A stretch of DNA of 37,062 nucleotides from Alphaproteobacteria bacterium (GCA_020049895.1 JAGVLE010000012.1:1-37062), one strand, 5' to 3'; shown: positions 15,648 through 25,148, counted from the first letter of the stretch. The notes: generated by a model from the sequence alone, not told the origin. Program-made: numbers and translations.

Positions 15648-16427
15648 GTGGCTATAAATAATAAAAAGAATGACTCTGCCTCTTTCATTGTAACCTGCTT
15701 TAATGAATTTTATAAGCAAGTGCTGAAATATAAGAAGTTTATATCTTCTAAACCGTGGGAAAAAGAAGAGGATGAAACAACCTCGTCTCCAAGGGCAACG
15801 GCTGAGTATGTGATTTCAAAACTTCAAACATTCCTGGAAGAGCAAGCCACTGCAACTTCTTTTGGGGAAACAATTTTTTCAGCCAACTATTATGCGGAAG
15901 CCCAGTTTGTTATGGTGGCATTGGCGGATGAAATTTTTCTAAATCTGGAATGGCCTGGTAAAGATTATTGGGAGTCTAACTTGCTTGAGCAACGGTTCTA
16001 CGGCACGCATAGTGCAGGCCAGGTTTTCTTCGATAAACTTGATCTTCTCTTAGCAAACAAGGACCCGGCTCGGATAGATTTGGGTATTCTTTATTTGAGT
16101 GCGCTGGCCTTAGGATTTCAAGGAAAGTATAGGCATTTTGATGAAGATGAGGCTTTGGTTTCCTACCGTAAAAATCTTTTTATCTTTATTAATCGAAAAA
16201 GTCCGTCTCTTTTTCGTAGAAAAAGTCACCTTTTCCCAGAAGCTTATGGATATACCTTGGAAGGAAATGTGCCTAAAGACCTTCCTACGTTGCGCAATTG
16301 GTACTTTGTATTTTTAAGTCTTGGATTTGTATATCTTTTGTCTTCTTATGTGGTGTGGTATAAGGCTACAGCTGATATTTTGCGTATTGTTAATAGAATC
16401 ATTACGTACAGCGATATAAGCGGATAG
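15648..16427 (+). CDS. tssL: Type VI secretion membrane protein TssL (DotU/ImpK family)
   Basis: This is a DotU-type protein of about 259 residues. The cytoplasmic domain contains YAEAQFVMVALADEIFLNLEWPG and the family segment LLEQRFYGTHSAGQVFFDKLD. There is one membrane helix close to the C-terminus (WYFVFLSLGFVYLLSSYVVWY) and a short periplasmic tail. It lacks the peptidoglycan-binding extension of some TssL proteins; the SPOR protein may supply that function (inference). The start is uncertain: GTG 15648 follows TGAGGG at a spacing of 11, while the in-frame TTG at 15630 sits only 2 bases after AAAGGA. The stop lies 9 bases before tssM. Confidence 0.9.
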   Translation: MAINNKKNDSASFIVTCFNEFYKQVLKYKKFISSKPWEKEEDETTSSPRATAEYVISKLQTFLEEQATATSFGETIFSANYYAEAQFVMVALADEIFLNLEWPGKDYWESNLLEQRFYGTHSAGQVFFDKLDLLLANKDPARIDLGILYLSALALGFQGKYRHFDEDEALVSYRKNLFIFINRKSPSLFRRKSHLFPEAYGYTLEGNVPKDLPTLRNWYFVFLSLGFVYLLSSYVVWYKATADILRIVNRIITYSDISG

Positions 16428-16436
16428 GAGGATATT

Positions 16437-19400
16437 ATGGCCTGTGGATCCCTTTCTCGCTTAACATACTACTACCCTTGGAGCCTCGTGGTTGTCTTGT
16501 TGTTAGCCATTATAGTGGCTGCTATTGGTGTTCTGATTTATGTAAGAGCCACAAAAGAAGCTCCAGAATCTATTGAGAAAAAACTAGCTCCTTTTTTAGA
16601 AAAAACGACAACTTTTCTGGCTAGATTTGGATTGTTCCCTTCAAATCCATTAAATCATTCATTTAATACTGCTTTATCGATGATGCGGAATTTTATTGGG
16701 GGAACCCAATATCGATATCGATTGCCTTGGATTCTGATGCTTGGTGGGCAGAGTGCAGGGAAAAGTACGCTTCTTCAGGGGCTAGAGTTATCCCATCCTA
16801 TTGAACGTCCTCAAGAAGATATCTTATATGATAAACCCCTGTGCGATTGGTGGTTTTACGATTATGGGGTTGTTCTTGATCTAGATGGAAAACTGGTTTT
16901 AGAGCCTGACAAAACGCAATCTAATGAATCCAGTTGGAGGCTGTTTCTCAATCTTCTAGCCCATTATCGGCCTAAAAGAGCCCTAGATGGGATTGTATTA
17001 ACAATTCCTGTCTCAGAATTAACAGGAAAGGGCTCTTTCTCTCATGATGATCTTATGCTTCGGGCCAACTATCTTTATGATAAGCTATGGCAACTGCAAC
17101 GTATTACAGGTCTTAGGGTTCCCGTGTATGTGGTTGTTACAAAATGTGATCTTCTTCCAGGGTTTACGGGATTGTGTAAGGCACTCCCTGTCTGGGCTAA
17201 ATCGGACATGTTTGGGTGGTCTAATGATAAGGCTCTTGATTCTACGTATACGGTAGATTGGGTAGATGAAGCTTTTTCGTCCATCAATCTATCTCTTTTC
17301 CGCCTTCAAGAAGAAATTTATGCTGATGATGACACAACGGATCATCGGGACGGCATTTTTTTACTTCCCTTAGCTTTCGATCAGTTAAAAGAGGGAATCC
17401 GAACGTATATAAATCATCTTTTCAAACCTTCCAGCTATCATGAATCCTTTTTTTTAAGGGGGATTTATTTTGTTGGAGATAGTCATATTGAAAAAACAAA
17501 AACGGAAGTCTCTTCTTCGCTAACATTTCCATGGCATTTTACTGAAAAAGATAAGAAAGAAGACTATAATCTTTATTTTACTAAGGATCTCTTTGAACAA
17601 AAGGTTTTTAGAGAACTTGGGTTAGCTCGTCCCGTTTCATCTGTTCTCTTGGGGAATACAACTGTTATTCGCTTTGCAAAAGGGGTTCTTGCAGTATTGG
17701 CAGTTCTGGGAACTCTTGGTTTGTTGCGGGCACATGAGCACCTACAAAATGCAAAATTAAACCTTATGGCAGTCCTGCCACAAATAGATGTAACTCTGGA
17801 AAAAATTCACGGACAAGATGAAACAACGCAGATTGGAAGGCTTTATTTTGACCAGCAAGCCCAAACAATCCTTAACGCTATGACTCAAATCGATGTCACA
17901 AATATTCTTTCCGTGTTTGTGCCCCCGTCATGGTTCAGTCGATTAGACGCGAAAATTCGCCAAGTTATGGTGTTAGCTTATAACAAGGTAATTTTGCGGT
18001 CTATGGATAGCCAATTAAATTATAAAGCTCACCAGATTGTTTCTGTAGATACGTTGCCTCCCCTTATAAAACAAACGAATACAGAGGTAGATCCTCTCAA
18101 AACTCAGCAATTTAAACGGCTGGTGGATTATATAAACAATCTTCGAACTCTTGAAACTACGGTTAATTCCTTTAATTCTTTGGAAGAGAATTCGACGTTA
18201 GAAGGCGTAGCCAGCATCATCAAGTTCTTGTTCGATTACGAAATGCCCGCATCGTTTTTTAGTAATGATGATTATTATCTCTCTGCTTTGTCACAGGCAA
18301 AGATTAGCCCTTTTGATTTTCAGAAATATCAGCATTCTGCGACGGATAAGCTTAATAAGCTCTTTACTGAATTTCAAGAAGCAACCTTTGATCCTAATTA
18401 TATAGTTCCTGGGTTGTCGCAGTTAATGACAGCTCTTTATCAATTTTCGGGAGCGCGTAATTATACCTCCTACGATACGAGTGTTTTACGAGATATTTTT
18501 GCGGGGATTGATAAAACCATCAGCTCTATGCAAAACCCTGGACTTCAATGGATAGAGTCGGACATGTTTTATCCAGGCATTGCTTATGAAAATATTATTC
18601 AAATGATTGCAGAATCTAACTTTTTTGAGGACAATACGGCAGGAACCCTCATGACCATGATGAACCAAGAATTCATTACTTTCCGAAAGCGCCTCGCTGA
18701 CTATTCTTCTCCCTTATTTAATAACGAGACACTTTTTGTTACAGAGAATGGCTTAGCTGTAGCGGCACCTTCTCAAGGGGCAATGACTCTTAGTGATAAT
18801 CTTCGCGCCTTCTTTAATGAGCCCTTTATGGCTCCTTCTCAAGGGAAGTCCATTATTGTGACAGTTCCTGTAGGAGCCGTTTTATTATGGGATACTTTAC
18901 GTCTTCAAGAAGCGGTTGATTTAATTGCCACGTATAATGGATTTGTGGATTCGCGGCTGCTCAATATGCCTAAAGATTTGCAGCCATTGCTTCAAAAAAT
19001 CGCCCAAGAAAATTTGGCTAACAATCTTGTTGATTTTGTGGCTAATGCAGAAGTCTTTAATTCTCCAACAATAACAAGCGGAAATCCGTTTTCTCCAGAA
19101 GATTCCATTCTTTCTTCTGTTCAAAACTATCGTGTTGCTGCGCCCTATTTAGAGAAAATTATTGTTACCTTAAGGGAAAACAATGCTAATGAGGGCTTTA
19201 CGGCACTTAAGACGCTCATTACAGCCCAAGTCTATGCACCTCTTGTCAAGCTGGATAACATTTTGACAGAAGAAGCGCCTTATCGAATTAAAGATAATTC
19301 TTTTAACTGGTGGGCTGGGAGTCCAACGGCTGCTTTTGAAGCGTTTAGCGTTTCCAATATTACAGAGCTTCGAAACCAGTTGGCTTTGCAGCGCGATCGT

Positions 19401-20648
19401 ATCAATTATTTAGCCCAAGAATTTGCTAAACCTCTCGTTTCCTTCTTAGGAAAAATTAATGAAGAAGGAATGCCCGGAAACTTGCCTCTTGTAGAAAAAT
19501 GGCAAGGAATTATGAATGCTCTCAATGAATACAACAGCAAAGCTCCGGGAAATAGTGTGATAGGGTTAGAAAACTTTATTCTTACCCCCCTTAACGAAGT
19601 GACGCTAAAGACATGCGCCAAATATACGCGCATGACAGATCTTTTGTCGGGGACTCATGATTTCTTTCTGAGTATTTTTGCGGACATGGAAGAGAAACTT
19701 CAAAGCCGATGTGAATCTCTTGTGGAAGAAAAGGCTATGTGTTCCTACAAGCAAGCTTCTCAATTCTTTAATACTCATTTAGCTGGAAAATTTCCCTTTA
19801 CGGATGGAAAAGATTTGATGTCTCCCGATGCAAGTCCTGAAGATATTCAAACGTTCTTCCAAATGATGGAGGGTCAGTTCGAAAATACGAAGGCTGCCTT
19901 CGCATCTTCAACGGGATTAGGGGTGACAGCTCAAAAAGGCATCGAATTCATTCAACAAATGGAGAAAATAAAAGAGTTCTTTGGTGGATTCCTTGCCTCC
20001 TCTGAGGCCCTCTCCACCCCAGCGTTTGTTTTTGATGTTAAGTTTAGAGTTAACAAAGCTCAAGAAGCTCATGGAAACGAAGTCATTGATTGGAATGTTC
20101 TTTCTCATGACATGCTTATCTCAATGCGATCTCAGTCCCATAAAGGGTATTGGATGGTGGGTGATCCTGTGACGGTGGTTCTTCGGTGGGCTGCAAATAG
20201 TCCTCTCCAGCCTTTAGAGGGGAATTTAGGCCATAATTTTGACGTTGAGGATGGGAAAGCCATTTTCTCTTATAATGGACAGTGGGCGCTTCTACGGCTC
20301 TTCCAACAGCATCGTGACATTCCTTCCGGTCTTATAGGACTAGGGGGTGAGAGTCCCAGTATGTTACGTTTTGAGGTTCCTTTAGCTCAGGTGTCTCAAA
20401 TTCCTCAGAAACAACCAGGATGCGCACCTAAAGCAAAAGTATTCTTGAGTATTGATTTCTCACCTCTTGTAAAAACGATAAAATCTGGTTCTTTGCCAAA
20501 AGGGGATACGTCGGAATGTGCAACAGGCGAAGAGATCAAAGTTAAAATGCAACAAAAGCTTCCTTTAGATAAGGTTGTAGACGTCCCTCATTTCCCTTCC
20601 CATGCTCCAGAACTTACTCCTGTAAGGGGAGTAACTCATGGGGCTTAA
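16437..20648 (+). CDS. tssM: Type VI secretion membrane protein TssM (IcmF family)
   Basis: The 1403-residue protein is longer than average for the family. An N-terminal membrane helix (about 12-36) is followed by a cytoplasmic NTPase-like domain with intact Walker A GGQSAGKST (103-111) and a TKCD nucleotide-base motif. A further helix (about 412-435, FAKGVLAVLAVLGTLGLL) precedes a large periplasmic region. The C-terminal beta-rich domain (about 1200-1350) includes GPLEGNLG-like and FEVPLAQ segments. TssM spans the inner membrane and periplasm and joins TssL to the outer-membrane lipoprotein. AGGAGG supplies a strong ribosome-binding site. It overlaps tssA by 11 bases. Confidence 0.96.
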   Translation: MACGSLSRLTYYYPWSLVVVLLLAIIVAAIGVLIYVRATKEAPESIEKKLAPFLEKTTTFLARFGLFPSNPLNHSFNTALSMMRNFIGGTQYRYRLPWILMLGGQSAGKSTLLQGLELSHPIERPQEDILYDKPLCDWWFYDYGVVLDLDGKLVLEPDKTQSNESSWRLFLNLLAHYRPKRALDGIVLTIPVSELTGKGSFSHDDLMLRANYLYDKLWQLQRITGLRVPVYVVVTKCDLLPGFTGLCKALPVWAKSDMFGWSNDKALDSTYTVDWVDEAFSSINLSLFRLQEEIYADDDTTDHRDGIFLLPLAFDQLKEGIRTYINHLFKPSSYHESFFLRGIYFVGDSHIEKTKTEVSSSLTFPWHFTEKDKKEDYNLYFTKDLFEQKVFRELGLARPVSSVLLGNTTVIRFAKGVLAVLAVLGTLGLLRAHEHLQNAKLNLMAVLPQIDVTLEKIHGQDETTQIGRLYFDQQAQTILNAMTQIDVTNILSVFVPPSWFSRLDAKIRQVMVLAYNKVILRSMDSQLNYKAHQIVSVDTLPPLIKQTNTEVDPLKTQQFKRLVDYINNLRTLETTVNSFNSLEENSTLEGVASIIKFLFDYEMPASFFSNDDYYLSALSQAKISPFDFQKYQHSATDKLNKLFTEFQEATFDPNYIVPGLSQLMTALYQFSGARNYTSYDTSVLRDIFAGIDKTISSMQNPGLQWIESDMFYPGIAYENIIQMIAESNFFEDNTAGTLMTMMNQEFITFRKRLADYSSPLFNNETLFVTENGLAVAAPSQGAMTLSDNLRAFFNEPFMAPSQGKSIIVTVPVGAVLLWDTLRLQEAVDLIATYNGFVDSRLLNMPKDLQPLLQKIAQENLANNLVDFVANAEVFNSPTITSGNPFSPEDSILSSVQNYRVAAPYLEKIIVTLRENNANEGFTALKTLITAQVYAPLVKLDNILTEEAPYRIKDNSFNWWAGSPTAAFEAFSVSNITELRNQLALQRDRINYLAQEFAKPLVSFLGKINEEGMPGNLPLVEKWQGIMNALNEYNSKAPGNSVIGLENFILTPLNEVTLKTCAKYTRMTDLLSGTHDFFLSIFADMEEKLQSRCESLVEEKAMCSYKQASQFFNTHLAGKFPFTDGKDLMSPDASPEDIQTFFQMMEGQFENTKAAFASSTGLGVTAQKGIEFIQQMEKIKEFFGGFLASSEALSTPAFVFDVKFRVNKAQEAHGNEVIDWNVLSHDMLISMRSQSHKGYWMVGDPVTVVLRWAANSPLQPLEGNLGHNFDVEDGKAIFSYNGQWALLRLFQQHRDIPSGLIGLGGESPSMLRFEVPLAQVSQIPQKQPGCAPKAKVFLSIDFSPLVKTIKSGSLPKGDTSECATGEEIKVKMQQKLPLDKVVDVPHFPSHAPELTPVRGVTHGA

Positions 20649-21651
20649 GACCCTTCCACTCACAGACGTTTCTTCTTTTCTGGAGCCTATTCCTGGTAAA
20701 AACCCATCTGGGGAGTTCCTGCGGTATACAAATACCTATGACAAAATAAAGGAAGCTCGGCGCGAAGACGATGAAAGCCTTTCCCAAGGAGTGTGGAAGA
20801 CGGAATTTAAAAAAGCTGATTGGGAGCAGGTGAGTAGCCTATGCCAAAAGGCTCTTAAAACAAAAACTAAGGATTTACAAATTGCGATTTGGCTTGCAGA
20901 GGCTTGGCTTCGGCTTTATGGCCTTGAAGGCGTCGCAAAGGGTCTTCAACTGATTATAGACCTGACTCATACGTATTGGGACACCTTTTATCCTATAGCA
21001 GAAGGTGACCTTCGGGTGGACCTCTATGGTTGGATTAATACACATTTGAGTGAAGAAGTACGTTTTGTGCCTCTTAACCTTCCTACCTCCAAGGCTTCTG
21101 CTGTTTATTCTCTTCTTGACCTCAATAGGAAGGGGAATCACCAAGAGAAAATTTCTCTTAGTCTAGAGCAAACGCCTCTCTCTTATTATCAGCAAATGGA
21201 TGAAAGCTGTATACTGACTTTAAAGATCCTTGAAAGCCTTACAAATGAACTTCGTCATCATGTAGGAGAAGAAGCGCCAGCCTTTTATCGCTTTAAAGAA
21301 AGAGTAGGGGAGGTCCAACGAGTTGCCTGTGGTATAATTGAAAAAAGAAGCAAGAAGAAGGAGGAAAAGAAAATGCCATCCCCAGAAAAACCTGTATCTT
21401 CTTCCTCAAAAAAAGGGGAGGGGAAGACTATAGAAAATCGTGAACAAGCTTATGCTTTCTTAGGGGAGATCGCAGCTTATCTTCAATCTATTGAGCCCCA
21501 CAGCCCCACTCCCTATCTTATCCAGCGTGCTATTTCCTGGGGGAATATGAGCCTTCCGCAGGTCGTCTCTACTGTTTTGAGTGAGGACGGAAATTTATCT
21601 TTATTATTAGACATTTTGAATGTCAAAAAAGACCAGCAGCAGGAAGGGTAG
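20638..21651 (+). CDS. tssA: Type VI secretion protein TssA (ImpA family, short form)
   Basis: The 337-residue protein has the ImpA N-terminal domain (PIPGKNPSGEFLRYTNTYDK ... WEQVSSLCQKALKTKTKDLQIAIWLAEAWLR), a Lys/Ser/Pro linker (about 235-265) and a small C-terminal domain (about 268-335, with SIEPHSPTPYLIQRAISWGN). TssA proteins prime or cap sheath assembly. Its ATG lies inside the end of tssM in another frame, so translation is coupled. It ends the T6SS run in this window; no tssB, C, D, E, F, G, H or I gene follows. Confidence 0.93.
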   Translation: MGLKTLPLTDVSSFLEPIPGKNPSGEFLRYTNTYDKIKEARREDDESLSQGVWKTEFKKADWEQVSSLCQKALKTKTKDLQIAIWLAEAWLRLYGLEGVAKGLQLIIDLTHTYWDTFYPIAEGDLRVDLYGWINTHLSEEVRFVPLNLPTSKASAVYSLLDLNRKGNHQEKISLSLEQTPLSYYQQMDESCILTLKILESLTNELRHHVGEEAPAFYRFKERVGEVQRVACGIIEKRSKKKEEKKMPSPEKPVSSSSKKGEGKTIENREQAYAFLGEIAAYLQSIEPHSPTPYLIQRAISWGNMSLPQVVSTVLSEDGNLSLLLDILNVKKDQQQEG

Positions 21652-21829
21652 GTGTAGAGATTCAAAATAGTCTCTTGAGCTTGCACATTGGTATGATAAC
21701 GATTTTTCACATAGAGTCATTCTTGACAAGAGCACAGAGATAAAATTAACTTGAGATAAGGTCAAAATTCAAGGAAGTTTGAATGCATTTTTTAGGTCAC
21801 ATAGTCATTTCTCTTGCTTCTCTGATTAT

Positions 21830-21847
21830 TATCGGCTAAAGCCGATA
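21830..21847. terminator. Palindromic hairpin after the T6SS operon (possible terminator)
   Basis: TATCGGCT-AA-AGCCGATA is a perfect 18-base palindrome, about 180 bases after tssA. A pyrimidine and U-rich stretch follows at a distance rather than directly, so it is a weak rho-independent terminator or an operator for the MFS gene. The rest of 21652-21913 shows no gene. Confidence 0.4.
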
Positions 21848-21913
21848 CATTCTCCTCACCCCTTCATTTTTAATTTTTTAATGGCTACTTTAATCTAACG
21901 AATGAGATGATTT

Positions 21914-23185
21914 ATGCTTAAACATCAAAACAAATACTTCCCCTTTTTAATGTGGGGATTCCCTCTCTTATTTTTCACATATCAATTTATCTTGCGTCTG
22001 TGGCCCAGCCTTATGATGCATTCCATTATGGAAAATCTGCTTATTGATGCGAGCGGGTTCGGCTTTCTAGCCGCTGTGTATTATTATGGGTACTCAAGCA
22101 TGCAAATTCCTGTGGCGATACTGCTCGATCGCTTTGGGGCTCGCTATACAATTTTTGGATGTGCTATTTTGTGTGGGTGTGCGAGTCTTCTTTTTACGTA
22201 TACAGACAATTTTTACTTGGCGTGTTTGAGCCGATTCTTTGTCGGAGTGGGATCAGCTGTGGGATTCTTGGGAACCTCAAAAGTCATTTCTGAATGGTTC
22301 TCTAAAGATCATTACGCACGCATGATTGGCCTTTCATTTACCTTTGGGCTGATGGGAGCGCTTTATGGGGGAAAGCCTATTAATTTATTGATTGAAAATC
22401 ATGGAGGGGCAGTCGTCGCCGTTGTCCTTGCCTGTGTTTCTATAGGGTTAGGAATCGTAACCTATGCATGCTTAAAATCCCCCGGTACAGAATCGTCATC
22501 GTGTAAGCCTGAATCCTTTAAGCTTGCTCACTTTAAAACCCTTTTTTCTTCCCCGTTTATTTGGTTTTTAGCGATTGCCAATCTATTAATGGTGGGATCT
22601 CTAGAAGGATTCGCAGACGTTTGGGGCGTTCCTTATTTGATGATAGCGTATGGGCTGGCAAAGGGGGATGCTGCGGAATTGATTTCCTTTATTTTTGTGG
22701 GAATGCTTTTTGGGGGCCCCTTGTTGGCTTTCCTCAGCAAAAGAATGGGAACCTATCGGGTTATTGTTTTTTGTGGTGTAGGAATGGCCTTTTCTTTTCT
22801 TTTATTGCTTTCAGGCTTTTTTTATAGTTGGTATTGCCTCGCAGCTTTACTTTTTTGCATAGGAATTCTGTGTTGTTATCAAGTCATTGTCTTTGTTGTG
22901 GGATCGGAGTTAGTAAGTCCTGTCCTTCTTTCCGTGACGGTGGCGTTTATAAACAGCATCAATATGTTGGGAGGATCCTTTTTCCATACGACGATTGGAC
23001 TTATCATGGATGCTTCATGGACGGGCCTTCTGGATGCGGAAGGGATCCGACACTACACCATTAAATCTTACGAGGTTTCCCTCTTAGTAATCCCTCTGTG
23101 TGCGTTTATAGGGGCATGTATTGTGGGTGGCTTGGGTTTTAAATGGCATCAGAAAAAACCATCCATTTTAAGGGGACCAGTGTGA
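21914..23185 (+). CDS. MFS transporter, 12 TM, substrate unknown
   Basis: The 423-residue protein has about 12 hydrophobic helices. Motif A is in the form LLDRFGARYTI after helix 2, and GVGSAVGFLGTSKVISEWF is the helix 4 region. The sequence resembles the nutrient-uptake MFS proteins common in intracellular bacteria (the Legionella Pht-like and Rickettsiales groups), but I cannot assign a substrate. It is a single gene between the T6SS operon and tRNA-Tyr. The start at 21914 is preceded by only a poor ribosome-binding site. Confidence 0.85.
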   Translation: MLKHQNKYFPFLMWGFPLLFFTYQFILRLWPSLMMHSIMENLLIDASGFGFLAAVYYYGYSSMQIPVAILLDRFGARYTIFGCAILCGCASLLFTYTDNFYLACLSRFFVGVGSAVGFLGTSKVISEWFSKDHYARMIGLSFTFGLMGALYGGKPINLLIENHGGAVVAVVLACVSIGLGIVTYACLKSPGTESSSCKPESFKLAHFKTLFSSPFIWFLAIANLLMVGSLEGFADVWGVPYLMIAYGLAKGDAAELISFIFVGMLFGGPLLAFLSKRMGTYRVIVFCGVGMAFSFLLLLSGFFYSWYCLAALLFCIGILCCYQVIVFVVGSELVSPVLLSVTVAFINSINMLGGSFFHTTIGLIMDASWTGLLDAEGIRHYTIKSYEVSLLVIPLCAFIGACIVGGLGFKWHQKKPSILRGPV

Positions 23186-23192
23186 TTCTTCA

Positions 23193-23221
23193 TTGACAGG
23201 AAGCCTTAAACTTTCTACAGA
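23193..23221 (+). promoter_or_regulatory. Promoter of tRNA-Tyr
   Basis: A perfect TTGACA (23193-23198), a 17-base spacer and TACAGA (23216-23221) predict a start near 23228, eight bases before the mature tRNA. Confidence 0.6.
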
Positions 23222-23235
23222 AAGAGTCAGAGTAT

Positions 23236-23321
23236 GGAGGGATGGCCGAGTGGTTAAAGGCAGCAGACTGTAAATCTGCCGACGTACGTCTACGCAGGTT
23301 CGAACCCTGCTCCCTCCACCA
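23236..23321 (+). tRNA. tRNA-Tyr (anticodon GTA)
   Basis: This class II tRNA has acceptor GGAGGGA / TCCCTCC, discriminator A and an encoded CCA. The anticodon stem is CAGA / TCTG around loop CTGTAAA, giving anticodon GTA. It has a long variable arm and the T arm GCAGGTTCGAACCCTGC. Confidence 0.97.
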
Positions 23322-23322
23322 C

Positions 23323-23341
23323 AAAAATTCCTAGAATTTTT
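23323..23341 (+). terminator. Terminator after tRNA-Tyr
   Basis: AAAAATTC-CTA-GAATTTTT is an 8-bp hairpin whose right arm ends in a T run, two bases after the CCA end. The stem is AT-rich and of moderate strength. Confidence 0.6.
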
Positions 23342-23383
23342 GACGTTCTTTCCTGTAGAAAATACAACCTTAGCCTAAGAAAA

Positions 23384-23932
23384 TCACCGCGGTTCGGAAA
23401 CCGTATGCATGACGGTGAGCGTCAAAGGAAAAACAATTGTGCTCTTCTCAGGCGAAGAAATGTGAGTGATGGTTCTTTTATCCAGATGAATGATCCCAGT
23501 CATGAGGGAAGGAACGTATTTAACCTGATTAGGCTCAGGAGAGGTCATAGCCCAACTACATACTATTCTATATTTTCCATCGGGCGCACCTCTCACCCCA
23601 TCCATTACACGGGAGAATTTAAGAACTGTGTAGTCAGCCGTTTTGTTGGAAAGGTTCCTCTCGGGGGAAACAGGGGAGCCTTCACTGCTAAGATAGGCAT
23701 TAGCATGCAAAATATAACTGTATACTATGGGAATATCGTTGATAACTCCTGCTCCTAGGCGTGTCTCCCCAGGGGTTGCGCCGTCTGTTAGGAGGAAAGA
23801 AGGCGCCCTCATTACAAAAAACTGCCGAATATCTTCCTCAGTAAGTTGTATCTTTTGAGGGCCTGCAAAACAAGGCGGGACTAAAATAAAAGCTGTACTT
23901 AGACTTGCTAAAAGAATTTTGCTTAACTGCAT
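23384..23932 (-). CDS. Small secreted protein of unknown function
   Basis: The 182-residue product begins with a clear signal peptide (MQLSKILLASLSTAFILVPP, then CFAG as likely cleavage site). The mature part (about 158 residues) has no cysteine pair pattern, repeat or domain I recognise. It includes TDGATPGETRLGAGVINDIP and a central segment YRIVCSWAMTSPEPN, and looks beta-rich. It is monocistronic, with the GGGGG-element copy 2 about 100 bases upstream and the motif TTTTTTCGTATT nearby, which also occurs at the XRE operator candidate near 25300. It is probably periplasmic or exported. Confidence 0.7.
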   Translation of the reverse strand: MQLSKILLASLSTAFILVPPCFAGPQKIQLTEEDIRQFFVMRAPSFLLTDGATPGETRLGAGVINDIPIVYSYILHANAYLSSEGSPVSPERNLSNKTADYTVLKFSRVMDGVRGAPDGKYRIVCSWAMTSPEPNQVKYVPSLMTGIIHLDKRTITHISSPEKSTIVFPLTLTVMHTVSEPR

Positions 23933-24031
23933 GATTATACCCCGTTGTTTTCTTGAGTCGTGTTTTCTTTTTTCGTATTACTGTTTGTAATAGGTTAGGA
24001 TGTGGATTTGTGAAAGGGAGTTTTTTCAAAT

Positions 24032-24105
24032 GTTAGTGGGGGTGGTTTGAAACCTTTTGCCTCCATTGGCTTGCAAATCAATTGCACTTCAGCAGCCCCC
24101 GGCTA
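24032..24105. repeat. GGGGG/CCCCC inverted-repeat element, copy 2
   Basis: It starts GTTAGTGGGGGTGGT, identical to copy 1 at 3868, and ends CAGCAGCCCCCGGCTA. The internal sequence is unrelated to copy 1 and about 8 bases longer. It is in the 386-base gap 23933-24318, where I otherwise see no gene. Confidence 0.55.
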
Positions 24106-24318
24106 CTTTTTTTCAACAATTCCTAAAAAATGCTTGTTTGCTCACTTACTCAGCTTAGAAAGCGAGAAGATTAGCTCAATTGACGTAAACCACTTTCGTA
24201 ACGCTAAGACTTCGGAATGAAGATGTCAATAAATATATAAAGAAAAAGTAAAAAAATCCTTAACCTTCAAGTTTTAAGAAATAATAAAGATGAAAATTAA
24301 ACATGAATAATGAGAAGC

Positions 24319-24969
24319 TTAGCTGGCGAAATGAGGGCGTGGTAAATTTCCAATAACTATAGAGAATAGATTTTTTAAGGGATAAGGGGTCCTTTCTTTC
24401 TGTTTTTTTAAAGACAAGAGACCATGAAAGAGGCCGTCGGAAGAATTTTCCGGAGTGATTTCTAGAGCATAAGACCAACTCCCTTTTGTTTTTGTATTGT
24501 GATATTCACGAGAGGGGAGTGTAAGATAAAGGAAATCAATATGATTCTGATGTCCAAATTCTATAAATTTTTCCAAAAGCGCTTTATAAAATGTTTGAAA
24601 TTCATCTTCAAGAGTTGGGGCGGAAGGTGCTTTTTCTAAGGGGTCCTTATTAAATGAATTGATGAAAAAAGAAATAGCGCCACTCCAAATGTTTTCTTGA
24701 TCAGGCGTTGCTAAAAGCCCTCTAAAGGTAGGAGGGAGAGAAGACGCATTTTTTTGGTAGATGAGAGCACCCCCATAAACATCTCCTTTGTTAAGGAGAT
24801 TTTCTTCAGAGTGATCAGCGAGAGCCAAAACAAAAGTTGCCATTTTTTGTTCTTCTAATGTAACGGGAAGTGCTTGAGAGTATTTGATTATTCCCAACAA
24901 AAGATCAATACGGGATTGATAGGTCACTTGAGAAAGAGAGTTTTCTTTTGGCGTAATAATTTTTAACAT
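24319..24969 (-). CDS. Divergent LuxI-like / GNAT-fold protein lacking AHL-synthase catalytic residues
   Basis: The 216-residue soluble protein has no family I can name outright. Its central block (about 64-104: VYGGALIYQKN, LPPTFRGLL, ENIWSGAISFFIN) lines up by eye with the acyl-homoserine-lactone synthase pattern (VFGCxRILxTTGPxMLxxTFPxLL ... IWELSRFxIN). The helix and strand after it (LLEKFIEFGHQNHIDFLYLTLP) also fit. The conserved Arg of the first strand and the Glu/Ser/Arg of IWELSRF are missing, so an AHL-making activity is doubtful. A LuxR-type ligand-binding protein is encoded 1.6 kb away. The remote homology is inference; it could be another GNAT-fold protein. Confidence 0.45.
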   Translation of the reverse strand: MLKIITPKENSLSQVTYQSRIDLLLGIIKYSQALPVTLEEQKMATFVLALADHSEENLLNKGDVYGGALIYQKNASSLPPTFRGLLATPDQENIWSGAISFFINSFNKDPLEKAPSAPTLEDEFQTFYKALLEKFIEFGHQNHIDFLYLTLPSREYHNTKTKGSWSYALEITPENSSDGLFHGLLSLKKQKERTPYPLKNLFSIVIGNLPRPHFAS

Positions 24970-25055
24970 TAAGTACCAATTTCTTTGTTTTTCTGTTTTC
25001 GAGCTCCTTCTTTTTCAAAATTATTGAAGGATCTTTTCAAACTTTAAAATTTAAA

Positions 25056-25148
25056 AGAAGGAAGGAACGTCTTTCAGGGGAGGCAAGTTAAGAAATCTGA
25101 ATCAATTTTACCAAAAAATTTCTTACTAAGAAGCAATCCCTTCCTTCT
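25056..25148. other. Nested inverted repeats in the intergenic region upstream of the LuxI-like gene
   Basis: AGAAGGAAGG (25056-25065) and CCTTCCTTCT (25139-25148) are perfect complements. They enclose a second pair, AAGAAAT and ATTTCTT, at about 25091 and 25118. Together they could form a branched hairpin of about 93 bases. The 400-base gap 24970-25369 holds this, the operator candidate below and no gene. Confidence 0.4.

Noticed and set aside
23934-23939. TATAAT on the minus strand just before the secreted-protein ATG
   Set aside because: It lies three bases from the start codon and has no -35 at the right distance; transcription from it would miss the start and the signal peptide.
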